Positions 12,201 to 20,813 of a stretch of DNA of 64,000 nt are shown here, one piece after another. Below the pieces are notes generated by a model. The model saw only the letters and a list, made by a program, of their open reading frames with translations. It searched no databases and was not told where the DNA came from. The DNA is from a virus, in IMG/VR virus record IMGVR_UViG_3300035698_016797, positions 117,031-181,030 of that record. One strand, given 5' to 3'. A program made the translations under genes and the position numbers. The first letter of the stretch is position 1, and every line of letters starts with the position of its first letter.

Positions 12201-15200
12201 GGCAGTCTTTGGAGACATGTTGGCACGCATTTCAGAAAGAGTGACCTTCTTATTCTTGGCCAATCCTTCAAGTTTTCTATATTCCCTAAGTGTTTCTTGT
12301 ATTGCTTTTGTGCGAAGCTTTTCGAATGCTACTGATTCTTTTGTGACGTCCGAAACTTTTGTAGCGTTGTTAAGAAGGGTTAACATTCTGTGAGTATATG
12401 CTACTGGTTGTTCTCCGTCAAAAGCTTCTACTCCAGCTCCTGTAAGCTTAGAAACGGAAGCATCCGAACTCAGGCTTGAATAAGGAACATCTACTGTCGA
12501 GGCACCCTGCATTAGGTCTGCAATTTGAGCTTTTCCCTTTTTTGTATTCCCTTTTATGCCCTTTAAACGCTCTACCAACTCTCCTCCGGTTACAAGATCT
12601 CCAGGAACCCTTTCTCCCTTTGCTTCGGTATTTTCTTTGGTAAGTTGGATAAATCCTGCACTCATCATGCTCTTAGGAGTCATGTGAGACAGTCCTTTTG
12701 AGAGAAGTTGGAGTTTCTTCTGTGTTTCTGCAACTTCTTTTGCGGGTTCACCAGAAAGAATTTGCTGACGATATTTGGCTATGTCGCTTTCCAATACTCC
12801 CAAAATCTTCATGTTTACACCACGCAAGTGCTCAGTAAGAGAATCGTTAATGGTGCGTAGACCCTTAACCATATTCATTGCTTCTTTTTTGGTGGTGATT
12901 TCTTTAGCTTCTTGTTCGTCTACTTTTCCACCTATGGCAGCAATTGAGTCTACAACATGTCTCTCTTGTTTTATCTTAGCTTTTCCCTTTGCCTTCTTTT
13001 TGTCTTTTTTGACAGCTTCAGATGCTTCTTCTGCGGTAATTAGGTGATTTGGATCTATTCCCTGTTCCTTTTGAAGCTTTTTAGTTTGTGCTCTCAATCC
13101 TTCTGCCCCAGCAGCAGCAACCGGTATGGTTGAAGGCTTGGCAGCCAACATTGCGGCTGTCAGCTTAGAGAGTCCCTGAATAACAATAGACATTTCATCT
13201 TTAAGGGCACTAGTGGAAGTAATTCCAGAAAGAACTGTCCCATTAAGTATGTCTATCCCTTTTAATAAGAGAACAAATCCAAGAGGAACCCCTTTTCCTC
13301 CACCTGTGCCATCGCCTCCTGGCCCTTCTGGTGCAGCCGGTACGTCTGGAGGTGTTGTTGGTGGAACATTTCCGCCATCACCTGATCCAGCCTTTCCCCT
13401 AGATCCTCTGAGTTTTTTAGGTTTTTCAGAGTCTACAGATTTGGGAAGTTCCTCTGTTAAAACAGGCTTATCTTGTGTATCCTTTACAGACTTTGCCGCC
13501 TTAACACTGGGTTTTGTAAGAGGCTTGTATGTAGAATCTAATCCAGGAAGAATTGCACGATCTATTAATCCTGACAACATCCCCATTGGGGGCATTCCAA
13601 GAGATTCTTTCATTCGAGATTCTGTCATTCCCGGTATTTGAGCTTTAAATTCTGTTCCGCCAGGTCCAATCATGTGAGTTTGTTTTTCAGTTCTTGGAGT
13701 TGAAGAGACGTTGGTACTCACTTGTGAGTCTGTCATTCCGAAATATTTACCAAGACCCTCTACTTTGCCAATCCTCTTTTTGTCTATTTGATAGCCATGC
13801 TCTCCCATAGATCCTGAAGCTCTGATGTTGGACATCATTTCAGCAATAAGTCTATTAAACTCAACGAATGTTCCCCTTAATCTACCCATGTCTTCATCGG
13901 AACCTTTAACCTTGATTCCCTTTTTTCCAGAAGTATAAGAGGGTCCAGTCTTTGCATCTTCTTTAAACCCAGCTATACCAAGAGAGCGTTTATAGAAGTC
14001 TGCCAACTGACTTTCTGGCAAATCTTTTTCAAATGTTCTTCCAAGACCACTTGCAGCCCCACTTTTTACTGTTCTTCCAGCTTGATATGCAAGGTCGTAC
14101 GACCCATCTTTATTAGCTTTGACTGGAGTAATATTTTGCAATGCAGCAGCGTCCATTGAAACTTTTCCGCCACCGTGGAACTTTCTAGCAATTTCTACTC
14201 TTCCCTTAGATTGGAACTGTTCTGCTTCAAGAGATTTTGCGGAGGAAATTCTCTGTTTTTCAGAATCTATTTTGCTGATGGCCGTTTGAATGCCGGTAAA
14301 CAGTTTGTTTAGATTTTTTCTTGGAGCGTCTGAACTAATTCTATACTGTCCGTCTCTTCCCATTGCATATTCTGCACCTGAAAGTTTTCCTTTTCCCTTT
14401 GTAAATCCAGCACTTTCAAGCTGCTCTTTTGACATATCTTTAAAACCTGCAATACTATCTTTTAGATTTCTAGGTGCTCCACCCTTAAACAGTTCGATTG
14501 CATCTTTAAGACCTCTCATGGCAGAACTTATCTGGGCTGCAACTTTAGCCTGCTCTTCTGCCTGTAGGCGTGCGGAGTGTAAAAACCTTTTACTATCTTC
14601 TGAAATCTTAACCGACTCTGGATCACCTAATATTTTATCAACAGACTTGCTTTCTTTACCTGTCAACTCTTTTGATCTTAGCATTTTGATTCCGCCAAGA
14701 CGTGATCTTGCAACATCCAATAGACCACTATGATCTTCCCCACCCTTAGTACGAGTTTCAAGATCTGAAATCATTTCTTTCAGGAGTTTTGTAGATCCTC
14801 CAGCTGTGATTGGATCAAATACATTCACACGTTTACCACCTGATCTCATTTCTTGTAAACGTGCGATGCCTTCTTCTGTTGCTCTTCCAACAAGTTTTGC
14901 CTTTTCAGGATCTTCAGATTCAGAGATTCCTCTTTTGACTGCCAAATCTTTAACACCTGCAAACGTAAACATCTTAGACGCGGCTGCTAATGGCTTTTGA
15001 AGAGCCTCTGCAAGCTGTGGAGTCATTGCATCTCTTTCATGTGGTGCAGAATCGTATTGTTTGTCACTTGCAATTCCCATCATTCTTGATGCTTCGTCCA
15101 TTTTTTGAACACGAAAGTTCAAAGCCCTTGCCTCTTCAGAGTTTTGTTCCTTATTTGACATGCTTCCAAGTCTTGAAACCAGTCCACTTCTTGCCTCTCC

Positions 15201-18200
15201 AACATGTTTCATTGTACCGGCAAGACTATATCCCTTCTGACCCCCTGTCCTCTCTTGCAAAGAAAGTTTATTGTTAGCAACCTGAGTGTATGTTGCAATT
15301 GCAATTCTTCTCAAAGAGTCTTTGACTGCATTTGCAAATTCTCTCGAATCTGATGTGACGTTTTTACTTTCTTTATATGCAGCAACGGTTTCATCAACCT
15401 TTGAAACTCTTCTTCTGTCTTTAACTTCTTCTGGTGTCAGGTCTTTTTCTTGTAGTGCAAAACGCTCCATGCGAAGTTTCAACGATTGTCCATACTCAGA
15501 TTCTCGCCCTTCTGGTGAAGCCTGTATAAAACTATTAGTCTTACTTCTAAATGTAGTTGCGTCATAATCTCCAGCATTATAGGCCGATCTTGCAGCATTA
15601 AATCCCTGGGTCAGCTCTGGAGAGTTGATACTGGCAACTCCCTTACTCATTTCAAGAACATCCGGCTTAAAGGTTTTGTGCGCAGTCTGCAATCTTTTGC
15701 GTGCACCTCTTGATTTTCCAATCATTGCAGATTTTTCTTCTTGGATTTGAGCCTCTACTGCCATTGTCTGTTTAGATATCTGCCCTGTTTCAATTGGAGC
15801 CATGAGATTTGCAGTGCCAGAACTGCGCATGGCAGATTCCCAACGGTCTTTCAACATTTCTGAAAGTGCTTCTCCATCAGCCTTAACTCCACCAGGGTCC
15901 ATTGCTCCAAACATTGCACCAGCAAATTGACTAGTAGATCCAGCATGTGTTGCAGATATGCCGGTTTGATTTGCCCAAGTGTCAGACATCCCCTTAATTC
16001 TGGACGCTGTGCCGGAATACCCCACTGGCTTTCTCTTCAAAGTTTTTCCAGGCATGTCCTTGTAAAAATCTTCCTCTTTGGTAGAGAACGGAATATGTGA
16101 TAGTCTTGTGTCAAACAATCCAATTCTTGCAGCTTCTGCCGCCTGAGCCTCTCCCCTTCTGTCCTTTTTTACATCTCCATATTTTGACCAAGCTTGTTTA
16201 AGATTTACCCCTGTCTGAGCAGAAACATCAGCCATTGGAACGCGCCTTCCTTCATCATCCTTAGCTTCTCTGTATATCTTTAACGCGTCAACCACAGAGT
16301 CCATCTCTTTACCTGTGCGAATCAGTGCAGCCTTTTCTTCTGTCCTATTTGTTCCTTCGGCCTTAGAATAAGCCTTAGAACTTTCCCCAGAATAGTGCTG
16401 AATAACCTCGTCTGTGTCAAAATCTTTAATCCCCCTAGAGCCGGACCTTCCGATAATTTGTCCTTGCTCATAAATCTGTGATTTTGTTCCCCTTTGAGCT
16501 TTTCTTCCAGCCATCTTTTCAACTTCAGCGATATATCGAGATCCTTCAATAACAAAGTCTCTTATTTCTTTTGTTGCGGCAATTGCCATTGCAGCGTCTG
16601 GTCTTCCACTCAACTCTGGAATGCGTGCTTCAAGTTCTTTGGCAATAGATCCCTGACTCTGCTTCATTCCAACTCCAGCTTTACCACCAACCGTTCCTGT
16701 TAAAGCTCCCATATTATTGAGAATCATATCCTGAACTTCTCTCAATCCTGTTCCAGATCCTTCAAACTGAGAACCTTTCATTTTCCTAACATTTTTATAC
16801 GAACGAATTGTTCTAAAGAACGATTCGTGCATCCCCATTTGATCTTCGGGAACACCTGTTGCAGTCAGCTGTTTGTCTCTAAATTTTTCGGTTGCTTTAT
16901 CAAGAGACATGTTTGGATAAGCCCTTGAGTATGCGGTCTTGGCTGTTGATGTTGCAACATCTCCACCATACAGAGAGGACAGTGTAGCTGGATCTTTAGG
17001 GTTTCTAAGTAACGCTCCAAGACCGCCTTCGATTCCACCCATCTCTCTAAGCTGTCTTGTCTTGGAAGTTTCAAACCCTGGCATTCTGGCGTATCCCTTT
17101 TTGGCACCATTCTGCCTATAGTAGTCAAGAAAATGTCCGGCATCCTGAGTGGAAAGAGGAGCTTCTGTCGTGTCTCTTAATTGTTTTCCAGAATTTTTTA
17201 CTAAATTGCCTGCCAACGAAGCTCTGTCAACCTTTTGCCCTTTTGGAAGTTCTTCTAGCATATTACTAACGGACTGTAGTAAAATGTCTCTCCCAACTGG
17301 CCCACCAAGACGTTCTATTAAATTCCCTCTTTGTCCACCCCTATCGACAACATTTTGTTTAATTCTTTCTCCACCAGCTGCTGTTGCCTTTGCATATCCT
17401 CCGCTTCCAAGGCCAATTAGTTCACCTTGTGCAGCTTCAAGTAAATCTTTTCCATGACTGGATTTAGACTCAAAAACGCGACCTCTTACTGCGTCAGTAA
17501 GTTTGCCTTGCTTTTTAAGTTGATCTGCTGTTACACCTAGACTTCTGGTTGCACCGTTGGATGCAGTTTCAATAGTCTCAAGAGCCTTTGCAACCTCTAA
17601 CAGTTTAGCAGCTTTTCCAATTTGTCTTTGTTGACTTTCTGTTGGTTTTGGGAATGCTTCTTTAAGAGTATTTAAAGCACTGGTCATTTCCGAAATAGAA
17701 GCGGTTTCATACGCTCCAGTAGTTCTTTTTACAGAGCTTTCACCCTCCGAAAACTCGTCAAACATCGTTCCAATTTCACTACGGTTCCATTCATTAGAAG
17801 ATGTACTTTTTGACGTGTTGCCAGATGTAAGAGTGGATTCCACAATATTAGAGAATTCATTTCTAGTATTCATTCCAGCAAGACCCATCGCAGCCTTTCT
17901 ATAGTCAACAAGTTTTTCACTATCAATTGCTGGAGTTTTAGTTGCAACTTTTTCCGCACGTCTTTGTGAAGATGCCCCTCCAGTCTTTGCTAATACAGCA
18001 GAACTTGAGCTGGTAATAGCCGTAAACGTGTCTTTAAGTAAACTCTTAAACTCTTTGCCTGATGTGTCTGCCATTCCTTCTGGGAATGTTTTTTCTACTC
18101 TATCTCCTATTTCACTTCCAATCCCTCCACGACGATAAAGTCTTTTCTTTCCTTCCTCCACTCTTCCAAACTCTTGAGAAGCACTCATTACCGCATAACT

Positions 18201-19817
18201 CATGGCGCTGGAAGCGCCCTCTTTTTCGTTTATGCCATAGTGTTTTAGTTGACGACCGCCAAGACCCATGTTTGCTTGAACGGTTGCTTTGCGTAAAAGT
18301 TCATTTACAATGGAGACATGTCCTCCAGAAATAACTTCCCCTCTGCCTCTTTTTGCCTCTGCTGTTTGGGCTAAATTGGCACGTTCGTTTTGCATTCCTC
18401 CAATACGACTTCCAGATCTACCTATAATTTCATTTTTTAGGTTGCCCAAAGCTTGAGAAACTGACACATCTTTACCTTTTGAGGGTACAACTTTTCCTCC
18501 ATGTCCTCCATTCTCTGTGCTCGTAATATAATCGGTGAGAGCCTTTTCTTTGGCCCTGATCATTTTTTGAATGCCTTCTCCGAGTCCCTTTGTTTGGGTT
18601 GCAGACTGAAGACTATCAATCAAGCCGTCCATTCCACCTCCACCTTTTTTGACATGGGATATGAGCTTTTTGGCAAAGTTTTGAGACACGTTCATTTCAC
18701 TTTTGCCCACAGCGGAAGCTAGATCCTTTGGATTCATTCCACTTTGAGCGGCAACTCCAACTCCCATCATGTCTGCAAGAATTTCATTAGTGGCTGCTCT
18801 GCGAACTGTGTGTTTTTTTACACTACTTCCCTTTTTTCTGGTGGCAATTTCATAATCTCTGGTTCCGGCCTGAAGATTTCCAATACTGTTTTTCTTTGCA
18901 GCGGCTCCAACAGCATGAACCATTTCGTGAGCAGCTCTTGTTGCATCCATGACACCGCTTTGCTTACCGCGCATAGTTATATCGTATTTGCCTTTGCCTC
19001 CTTGGGCAATATAGGCTCCGGTGTCAGGATTGTTTGCGAAGGTTGGAGAGGTACTATTTGAACGTCTTTGGAATTTAACACCAAAGTTTCTGTCGAAGGA
19101 TTTGCCTAGAGCATCTATCTGTCTAAGCATGTTGGAGAAGGTGGAACGGGAAGATGAGTCAACGTCACGAAGGTCTTTTGCAACCCTAGAAAACGCATCA
19201 TCTTTATCTGCTCCCCCAGTACGTCTAGTTGAACTTTCTCTTTTGTGGGAACTTGCAGAAGCGGCAGTTGCCCCAGGAGACTGTTGAGCCTTTTTCTTAA
19301 CGGTGCTTACGGTGTTGCCAACAGCAGCTATTTGTTGCTGTGTTGATTGAACACTTGCATCCATCTTTTGTAAAATTGCTCTCATTGCGGCAGCGTTTTC
19401 TCCGCCACCACTTGAAGTTCCACCACTACTTGATCCTCCACTACTTGGAGAAGTTCCACCACCACCTGATTCGCTTACTCTCTTGACTGCTGCTGTTGCA
19501 GCTTGGTCGATTTTGGAAATTGCAGCATTTGCTATAGTCCCAAGCGTAGATCTATAGTCATCTTTCATTTTTTTCATTGTCCCACTTCTGCGTCTAGTGG
19601 TTGCAGTAATAGATGTATCTAGTTTTTTAAGATCTTTCACTATAGACTTAAGAGGTTCTATATTGTCCTTTACACCCTTCAGGCTTTCTGTTGCAGTATT
19701 CATTGCATTAACATACGACTGAAGATTCTCGGCATTTTTTCCAATTGCCGCAGTATCTTTATCATCAAGGTTGAAACGAACGTTGACGCCCCATTGTTCT
19801 GTCATACTCTCTGCCAT
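3297..19817 (-). CDS. Giant tail tape measure protein with embedded zincin motif
   Basis: A 5506-residue protein, start fixed by GGAGGAAGACACA before ATG. It is the length ruler of the tail: it spans the tube lumen during assembly and is ejected at infection. The conserved phage minor tail (TP901-type) core lies at about residues 2630-2800 (SSTRQTGNQLGRSFRYILSHL). Long Ala/Gln/Lys-rich helical stretches and several hydrophobic segments (near 2600, 2990 and 3150) fit the family. Unusual parts are a Gly/Ser linker near 115-140, a HEMVHAVG motif at 297-304 followed by NEILAD at 344-349, the three-ligand pattern of zinc metallopeptidases, and a repeated HGQERVLSA block near 4370 and 5370. If fully helical at 1.5 angstrom per residue it would measure about 0.8 micrometre. 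It lies directly after two chaperone-like genes, as expected. Confidence 0.93.
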   Translation of the reverse strand: MAESMTEQWGVNVRFNLDDKDTAAIGKNAENLQSYVNAMNTATESLKGVKDNIEPLKSIVKDLKKLDTSITATTRRRSGTMKKMKDDYRSTLGTIANAAISKIDQAATAAVKRVSESGGGGTSPSSGGSSSGGTSSGGGENAAAMRAILQKMDASVQSTQQQIAAVGNTVSTVKKKAQQSPGATAASASSHKRESSTRRTGGADKDDAFSRVAKDLRDVDSSSRSTFSNMLRQIDALGKSFDRNFGVKFQRRSNSTSPTFANNPDTGAYIAQGGKGKYDITMRGKQSGVMDATRAAHEMVHAVGAAAKKNSIGNLQAGTRDYEIATRKKGSSVKKHTVRRAATNEILADMMGVGVAAQSGMNPKDLASAVGKSEMNVSQNFAKKLISHVKKGGGGMDGLIDSLQSATQTKGLGEGIQKMIRAKEKALTDYITSTENGGHGGKVVPSKGKDVSVSQALGNLKNEIIGRSGSRIGGMQNERANLAQTAEAKRGRGEVISGGHVSIVNELLRKATVQANMGLGGRQLKHYGINEKEGASSAMSYAVMSASQEFGRVEEGKKRLYRRGGIGSEIGDRVEKTFPEGMADTSGKEFKSLLKDTFTAITSSSSAVLAKTGGASSQRRAEKVATKTPAIDSEKLVDYRKAAMGLAGMNTRNEFSNIVESTLTSGNTSKSTSSNEWNRSEIGTMFDEFSEGESSVKRTTGAYETASISEMTSALNTLKEAFPKPTESQQRQIGKAAKLLEVAKALETIETASNGATRSLGVTADQLKKQGKLTDAVRGRVFESKSSHGKDLLEAAQGELIGLGSGGYAKATAAGGERIKQNVVDRGGQRGNLIERLGGPVGRDILLQSVSNMLEELPKGQKVDRASLAGNLVKNSGKQLRDTTEAPLSTQDAGHFLDYYRQNGAKKGYARMPGFETSKTRQLREMGGIEGGLGALLRNPKDPATLSSLYGGDVATSTAKTAYSRAYPNMSLDKATEKFRDKQLTATGVPEDQMGMHESFFRTIRSYKNVRKMKGSQFEGSGTGLREVQDMILNNMGALTGTVGGKAGVGMKQSQGSIAKELEARIPELSGRPDAAMAIAATKEIRDFVIEGSRYIAEVEKMAGRKAQRGTKSQIYEQGQIIGRSGSRGIKDFDTDEVIQHYSGESSKAYSKAEGTNRTEEKAALIRTGKEMDSVVDALKIYREAKDDEGRRVPMADVSAQTGVNLKQAWSKYGDVKKDRRGEAQAAEAARIGLFDTRLSHIPFSTKEEDFYKDMPGKTLKRKPVGYSGTASRIKGMSDTWANQTGISATHAGSTSQFAGAMFGAMDPGGVKADGEALSEMLKDRWESAMRSSGTANLMAPIETGQISKQTMAVEAQIQEEKSAMIGKSRGARKRLQTAHKTFKPDVLEMSKGVASINSPELTQGFNAARSAYNAGDYDATTFRSKTNSFIQASPEGRESEYGQSLKLRMERFALQEKDLTPEEVKDRRRVSKVDETVAAYKESKNVTSDSREFANAVKDSLRRIAIATYTQVANNKLSLQERTGGQKGYSLAGTMKHVGEARSGLVSRLGSMSNKEQNSEEARALNFRVQKMDEASRMMGIASDKQYDSAPHERDAMTPQLAEALQKPLAAASKMFTFAGVKDLAVKRGISESEDPEKAKLVGRATEEGIARLQEMRSGGKRVNVFDPITAGGSTKLLKEMISDLETRTKGGEDHSGLLDVARSRLGGIKMLRSKELTGKESKSVDKILGDPESVKISEDSKRFLHSARLQAEEQAKVAAQISSAMRGLKDAIELFKGGAPRNLKDSIAGFKDMSKEQLESAGFTKGKGKLSGAEYAMGRDGQYRISSDAPRKNLNKLFTGIQTAISKIDSEKQRISSAKSLEAEQFQSKGRVEIARKFHGGGKVSMDAAALQNITPVKANKDGSYDLAYQAGRTVKSGAASGLGRTFEKDLPESQLADFYKRSLGIAGFKEDAKTGPSYTSGKKGIKVKGSDEDMGRLRGTFVEFNRLIAEMMSNIRASGSMGEHGYQIDKKRIGKVEGLGKYFGMTDSQVSTNVSSTPRTEKQTHMIGPGGTEFKAQIPGMTESRMKESLGMPPMGMLSGLIDRAILPGLDSTYKPLTKPSVKAAKSVKDTQDKPVLTEELPKSVDSEKPKKLRGSRGKAGSGDGGNVPPTTPPDVPAAPEGPGGDGTGGGKGVPLGFVLLLKGIDILNGTVLSGITSTSALKDEMSIVIQGLSKLTAAMLAAKPSTIPVAAAGAEGLRAQTKKLQKEQGIDPNHLITAEEASEAVKKDKKKAKGKAKIKQERHVVDSIAAIGGKVDEQEAKEITTKKEAMNMVKGLRTINDSLTEHLRGVNMKILGVLESDIAKYRQQILSGEPAKEVAETQKKLQLLSKGLSHMTPKSMMSAGFIQLTKENTEAKGERVPGDLVTGGELVERLKGIKGNTKKGKAQIADLMQGASTVDVPYSSLSSDASVSKLTGAGVEAFDGEQPVAYTHRMLTLLNNATKVSDVTKESVAFEKLRTKAIQETLREYRKLEGLAKNKKVTLSEMRANMSPKTAQGLQEGLRSRLSHMASAGEGKASTLQTADPSALARHEKQVGKTARETLAAEYSVNKLVKGVANRVVLYGGMSFALYGVIHRLRNAVQTMTQFESAVVNVTKVMNPLFVNIEQVSQSSQRMAKEFGTSIVETANAMTIFAQQGKSAAAATQLAETAMIASNTTVLKAAEATESLTAAIRQFNIEDKDSIRILDAWNEVENRTAVTSATLAQAVKQSGTAARIAGITFDELNGFVAAVGSSTRQTGNQLGRSFRYILSHLRTDEAVEALQNLGIAVYNADGQFRDAFSILQQLGGRWKTLTNVQRQNAAITIAGTRRYNSILVLMDKWDDVIKSTKLSLDSQGSTFRENQKVMDTTEKQLASMRAGFQSLYAQIGDSGALSILKSIASLTKDVTGIFEKMPGKSLFATAGVLGGIGAVGARAFRFSGLDQFVAHGGERQGVNKAMNSRMSKWRKEQGITGFARTGFGGKGTGFGKFLGQNETSETMTNDILQARLAARSARGEGTSPEQEQELKRGAGETAKARLEKEQIYFSGMGKAWDKQKNKIAEVGEQTHMFFNRYRLQLTMTGIAMKTFAQTQKDMFSPSGRTMMGDVANATGSIVMNQAIFGTMVGNMVGSSEKVGSAIGGINKMLVKSTKTAFQFKQGWVAAGLAILATLTLSRRAIGDIGKRITGSEALTRRIIGLEQERLKTLDASLSVYMRISDLMKNSQPITPIDMQNFKDAEDALSRLLPGARKIGAPALYNGINADAAESAFGNSEKRDKTRKQLRSKASTSAFFQSTGMFGGTLFDSLVGQMKGYNKGLDKLELERRSIDAKIAKVGPEKALKDGPLGMGRSLLEKRARIDQSIIKMSDAQSTIRTQVDKQSEHVYRAIEDQGTAVYMAMRGIKSASTMMNTLTKEEKIALSTLAKHSSEQQVVSELARKKISQSFKGLSFRMSPGVKKVLEERAEQFILFEDMTRKASEGMRAFTVQRTKFLGKNGKFTGEGAGDTSNINFEVNKDSDTTTVRKGALKALSVQAPDIDLKKYEDVIISLDTLGSGLLRTPLKALKRFGTTSKTLFQSIIDNYSIMKMQMEHPLKLQQFTLFQTDTLPELRRQIQLTSKSMESLPKLIGAIGPEFQTAINNIENAKLNVESLGSTIAMMGKMAQKPEGSISDMFSAGMASMAMNEKQRQLILELPTLYARAVSQSAKQTAKGFYDMGEGADGALKTFQSYADWMNQIFQMANLDYSTEKLVAEFNDVSDAQERARLGSNKLTEALLLAQSILEKQAYTQLRSSIKEVTDLSVKASEGLKKVHGQAGKLSRIQVGKALVKDFQLTTDAARRINSEVNSLFSNTRQQLNALQAPMDAVATSLLRQIQRRKRNAQELKEEIQGLTKSITEYRNMANKSDGAKDEMGNLEQKIKAARTQLNALNKSIKEFSNMRQVLVQSADAQERYKDSIIASRVELDNFFKNYKEFTQYLNSYQKIIKGVASSEISNMRALNITISTVANQLASIRKQEGDLKALRDRYQLHENISAAQAEVNKLSQMGAKFEAELAKLAEQKANAQLKMLSAMAKQVQLQKRSRAEYSAAKMLGSGVFQAQVNMTKTVTGEMKEIAVVAAQVMNQFEGRLPEAVTATMRGAIAQAGKAIKNVNRESDPAMRKNFAMASGQEKAAYGYIQALKSSGKSLEGIFSDPGLKQLAKTSTLIGALVDKMARNEESIALAEASKLQMNAAEIIFAAATTMLVAARAKAAPVEISEIEALGQKLAAGIGGSGGMSPDSFRQWDALTKKQIAGAGNDEKSGMVELVKMMSMMLRASMGDRGTVRDVITGQNVGNMGLPHEARGTGRSYKSTNGRIPLGRSQPLLSVLHGQERVLSANEVDSYERLGVPGFETGSKIPFGVGWREKFKLSEGMAESIGANKFGLGGVVAVGGAFEAGKHAYELHENISTAMDLKNLREGESFDKNNLYAQMVGNLSGIGSTGAMGISGLKKVIGKNSSVGLGTAGIGMSAVNHASNIGAAWMDDDKSTFGKLRSTAWESGMFGLDSSILNKLNPGSFKKATELAGSTLRASTGKVGPMAKGIGDALGSARGGIGKALTAAKGQIGNALVNGKAAMPTMGRHAGNVGRGAGKVLGSAGKLAGKALGSAAATTAFTTSAIGSLINVGGVGMEALAGGDKGGNASLLSARGATHGTGQLMRGVGTTVANLGLPLALKTLKESGRGVGNLFKSDKEDSVGTISTADRMIAATAEDGNSSFLNRGGMTIFGSAGVDFGIGEGLARGDSKDSMRANYGHRLGQLMKANLTSSTLTKRGTDTSANAGNVFEFLEELRKLGAGNRKTRYDSGMSKFLSNQLGNNAIPTNYKSAFAATDIYPQFDWPNVGQHLSKISRKGTAGSLISKLMDTEKYTDGDRFAMYESWMSRLVTGSMPLPDEKKRFVEKLKELEPLSLKRATTVGNLEGDDDRNKRVYGDWRHHVQAIKDKIAEHVKRREPTRAVKLMSDLEFKNEELFKAMKADPGFTKFYNNQLYNEAPTQVAKWLKEASAFHQNRSQEVGPGGRPTKQARQSENRIKELKEMKDSLKKSGALRTLESFQKTYPDATLEDFHKGGNSFLSYEKSRYSDLNRGEKISSLEQRIKALNRSILLKTDGEGREYNIATGEFVQTMQSRARYGDPKNRKQGDVWLKEELQKQKQLELLKQEKSELETSKTTSSSKSLMAISTRPKQREINIANPQVMSGSKAKVIRPKRKVHVEKAMLDAMSWKDQAKYIQDLRDRGYHIVIKKSKIGDPGIKSDPYAKVPKKPNVLHGRPSNEGLGVLAKFRSGELTVDEAKKMAGGRQFKNGSRGRLPGSRNMAQLALLHGQERVLSAGDVDTFEKMGVPGFANGSGRNVSTSDFARANDAQFAPVVNQFRQVAEEFKLAVENMKTISGSEGNISSAHVEHEGNVEVSIDDSVTEMLTELRALIIQAQDTRDQLQTGQIVQDQSIG

Positions 19818-19836
19818 TGTGTCTTCCTCCTAAAAC

Positions 19837-20751
19837 CTAAAGTGAATCAAACGATGTTCTAACTTTGTAAGGTTGATCAACCTTATAGCTTTTACCGTTT
19901 GCCGGTGTGTCACCACCTTTCTTGTTTCTCTTGTTCATTTGTTGAATCCAATCAAAAAGACTTTCATCATCTTCTATAATTTCTGCTGATGGAGCTTGTG
20001 GGTATGCATAGATGTCGTCATAAAAATCACTCCAATAACAAATAGCAACCTTATTTTTATCCCACGATGCACTTGCTCCTTCGAAAACTGACGCTCCAGT
20101 TTGTTTTGAAGCCTTCCATCTTTGTCTCCACTCTAACGTGCGTGCTAAGGCTCTTATTACAGAAGGGTCAATTCCAATCATCATTATGATGAAGTTTTGC
20201 TTTGCCATCATTACAAATCTCTTGTCGTGAGATTTCTCAAAGTCCTTATACGTTGTCCAGTATTGTGTATCAAGCTCTTCTCCGTGCATTGTGCAGCAGG
20301 ATAACAGATACATCATGCGTACCTCTTCTGCTTTTAATTCGATAGTGTTCTCTAAGATACTATCCTCTATAATCTCAAGTTGTCTCAACTCTCTTCTTAA
20401 ATCTTCAGACTTCTTTTGTAGCTCTCCAACCTGTATGTCTGAATTTGTTATTTCTTTTGCCCTATCAAATGATTCAAGCTGCTTTTTTATGCGTTCTGTT
20501 TTGTGATAAAAGTCTGTAGGTAAAAGACCATGCTTTTTGATTATTTGTTTCATATCTTCTATGGTAGGGAGTCCTGCCTGTTGTAATTTTTTACAGGTCT
20601 TTGCATAAGTTAGTCTAGCTCTGTCCCTGTTTGATATTGTTGGAAATTTTACAGCATAAATTTCTCCATCAAGGCCAATAAACATCTTTTTGCCGGTAAT
20701 GATTTCTACCAACAACTCTTCTATCTCTTGTTTGTTTAGATCAATTTTCAT
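19837..20751 (-). CDS. Putative tail assembly chaperone (second)
   Basis: A 304-residue protein if started at MKIDLNKQE; an in-frame ATG 42 bases upstream (20793) would add MMTREEYSLVIFFT. I prefer the shorter form because the added codons lie inside a perfect hairpin and T-run. It is mostly helical, with a charged coiled coil at about residues 90-150, and no catalytic motif. Position between the 236-residue chaperone candidate and the tape measure, and the low-complexity C-terminal tail, match the second chaperone of lambda-type G/GT pairs, which bind the tape measure before tube polymerisation. Neither start has a well-spaced ribosome binding site: the only AAGGGAGG is sequestered in the hairpin, 26 bases from the ATG. 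Expression therefore looks restrained. Confidence 0.55.
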   Translation of the reverse strand: MKIDLNKQEIEELLVEIITGKKMFIGLDGEIYAVKFPTISNRDRARLTYAKTCKKLQQAGLPTIEDMKQIIKKHGLLPTDFYHKTERIKKQLESFDRAKEITNSDIQVGELQKKSEDLRRELRQLEIIEDSILENTIELKAEEVRMMYLLSCCTMHGEELDTQYWTTYKDFEKSHDKRFVMMAKQNFIIMMIGIDPSVIRALARTLEWRQRWKASKQTGASVFEGASASWDKNKVAICYWSDFYDDIYAYPQAPSAEIIEDDESLFDWIQQMNKRNKKGGDTPANGKSYKVDQPYKVRTSFDSL

Positions 20752-20754
20752 GGT

Positions 20755-20790
20755 AAAAAAAATGACAAGGGAGTATTCCTCCCTTGTCAT
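20755..20790 (-). terminator. Intrinsic terminator between tail chaperone genes (minus strand)
   Basis: A perfect 12-bp inverted repeat (20762-20773 with 20779-20790, 5-base loop). On the minus strand it is followed by eight T residues (20762-20755), then four bases later by the ATG of the next gene. The 5' arm contains AAGGGAGG, so the same hairpin would also hide a ribosome binding site. It should cut transcription between the 236-residue gene and the second chaperone/tape measure, lowering their dose relative to the tail tube protein. Confidence 0.8.
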
Positions 20791-20813
20791 CATATCTTTT
20801 TGTGAGTTTTGAT

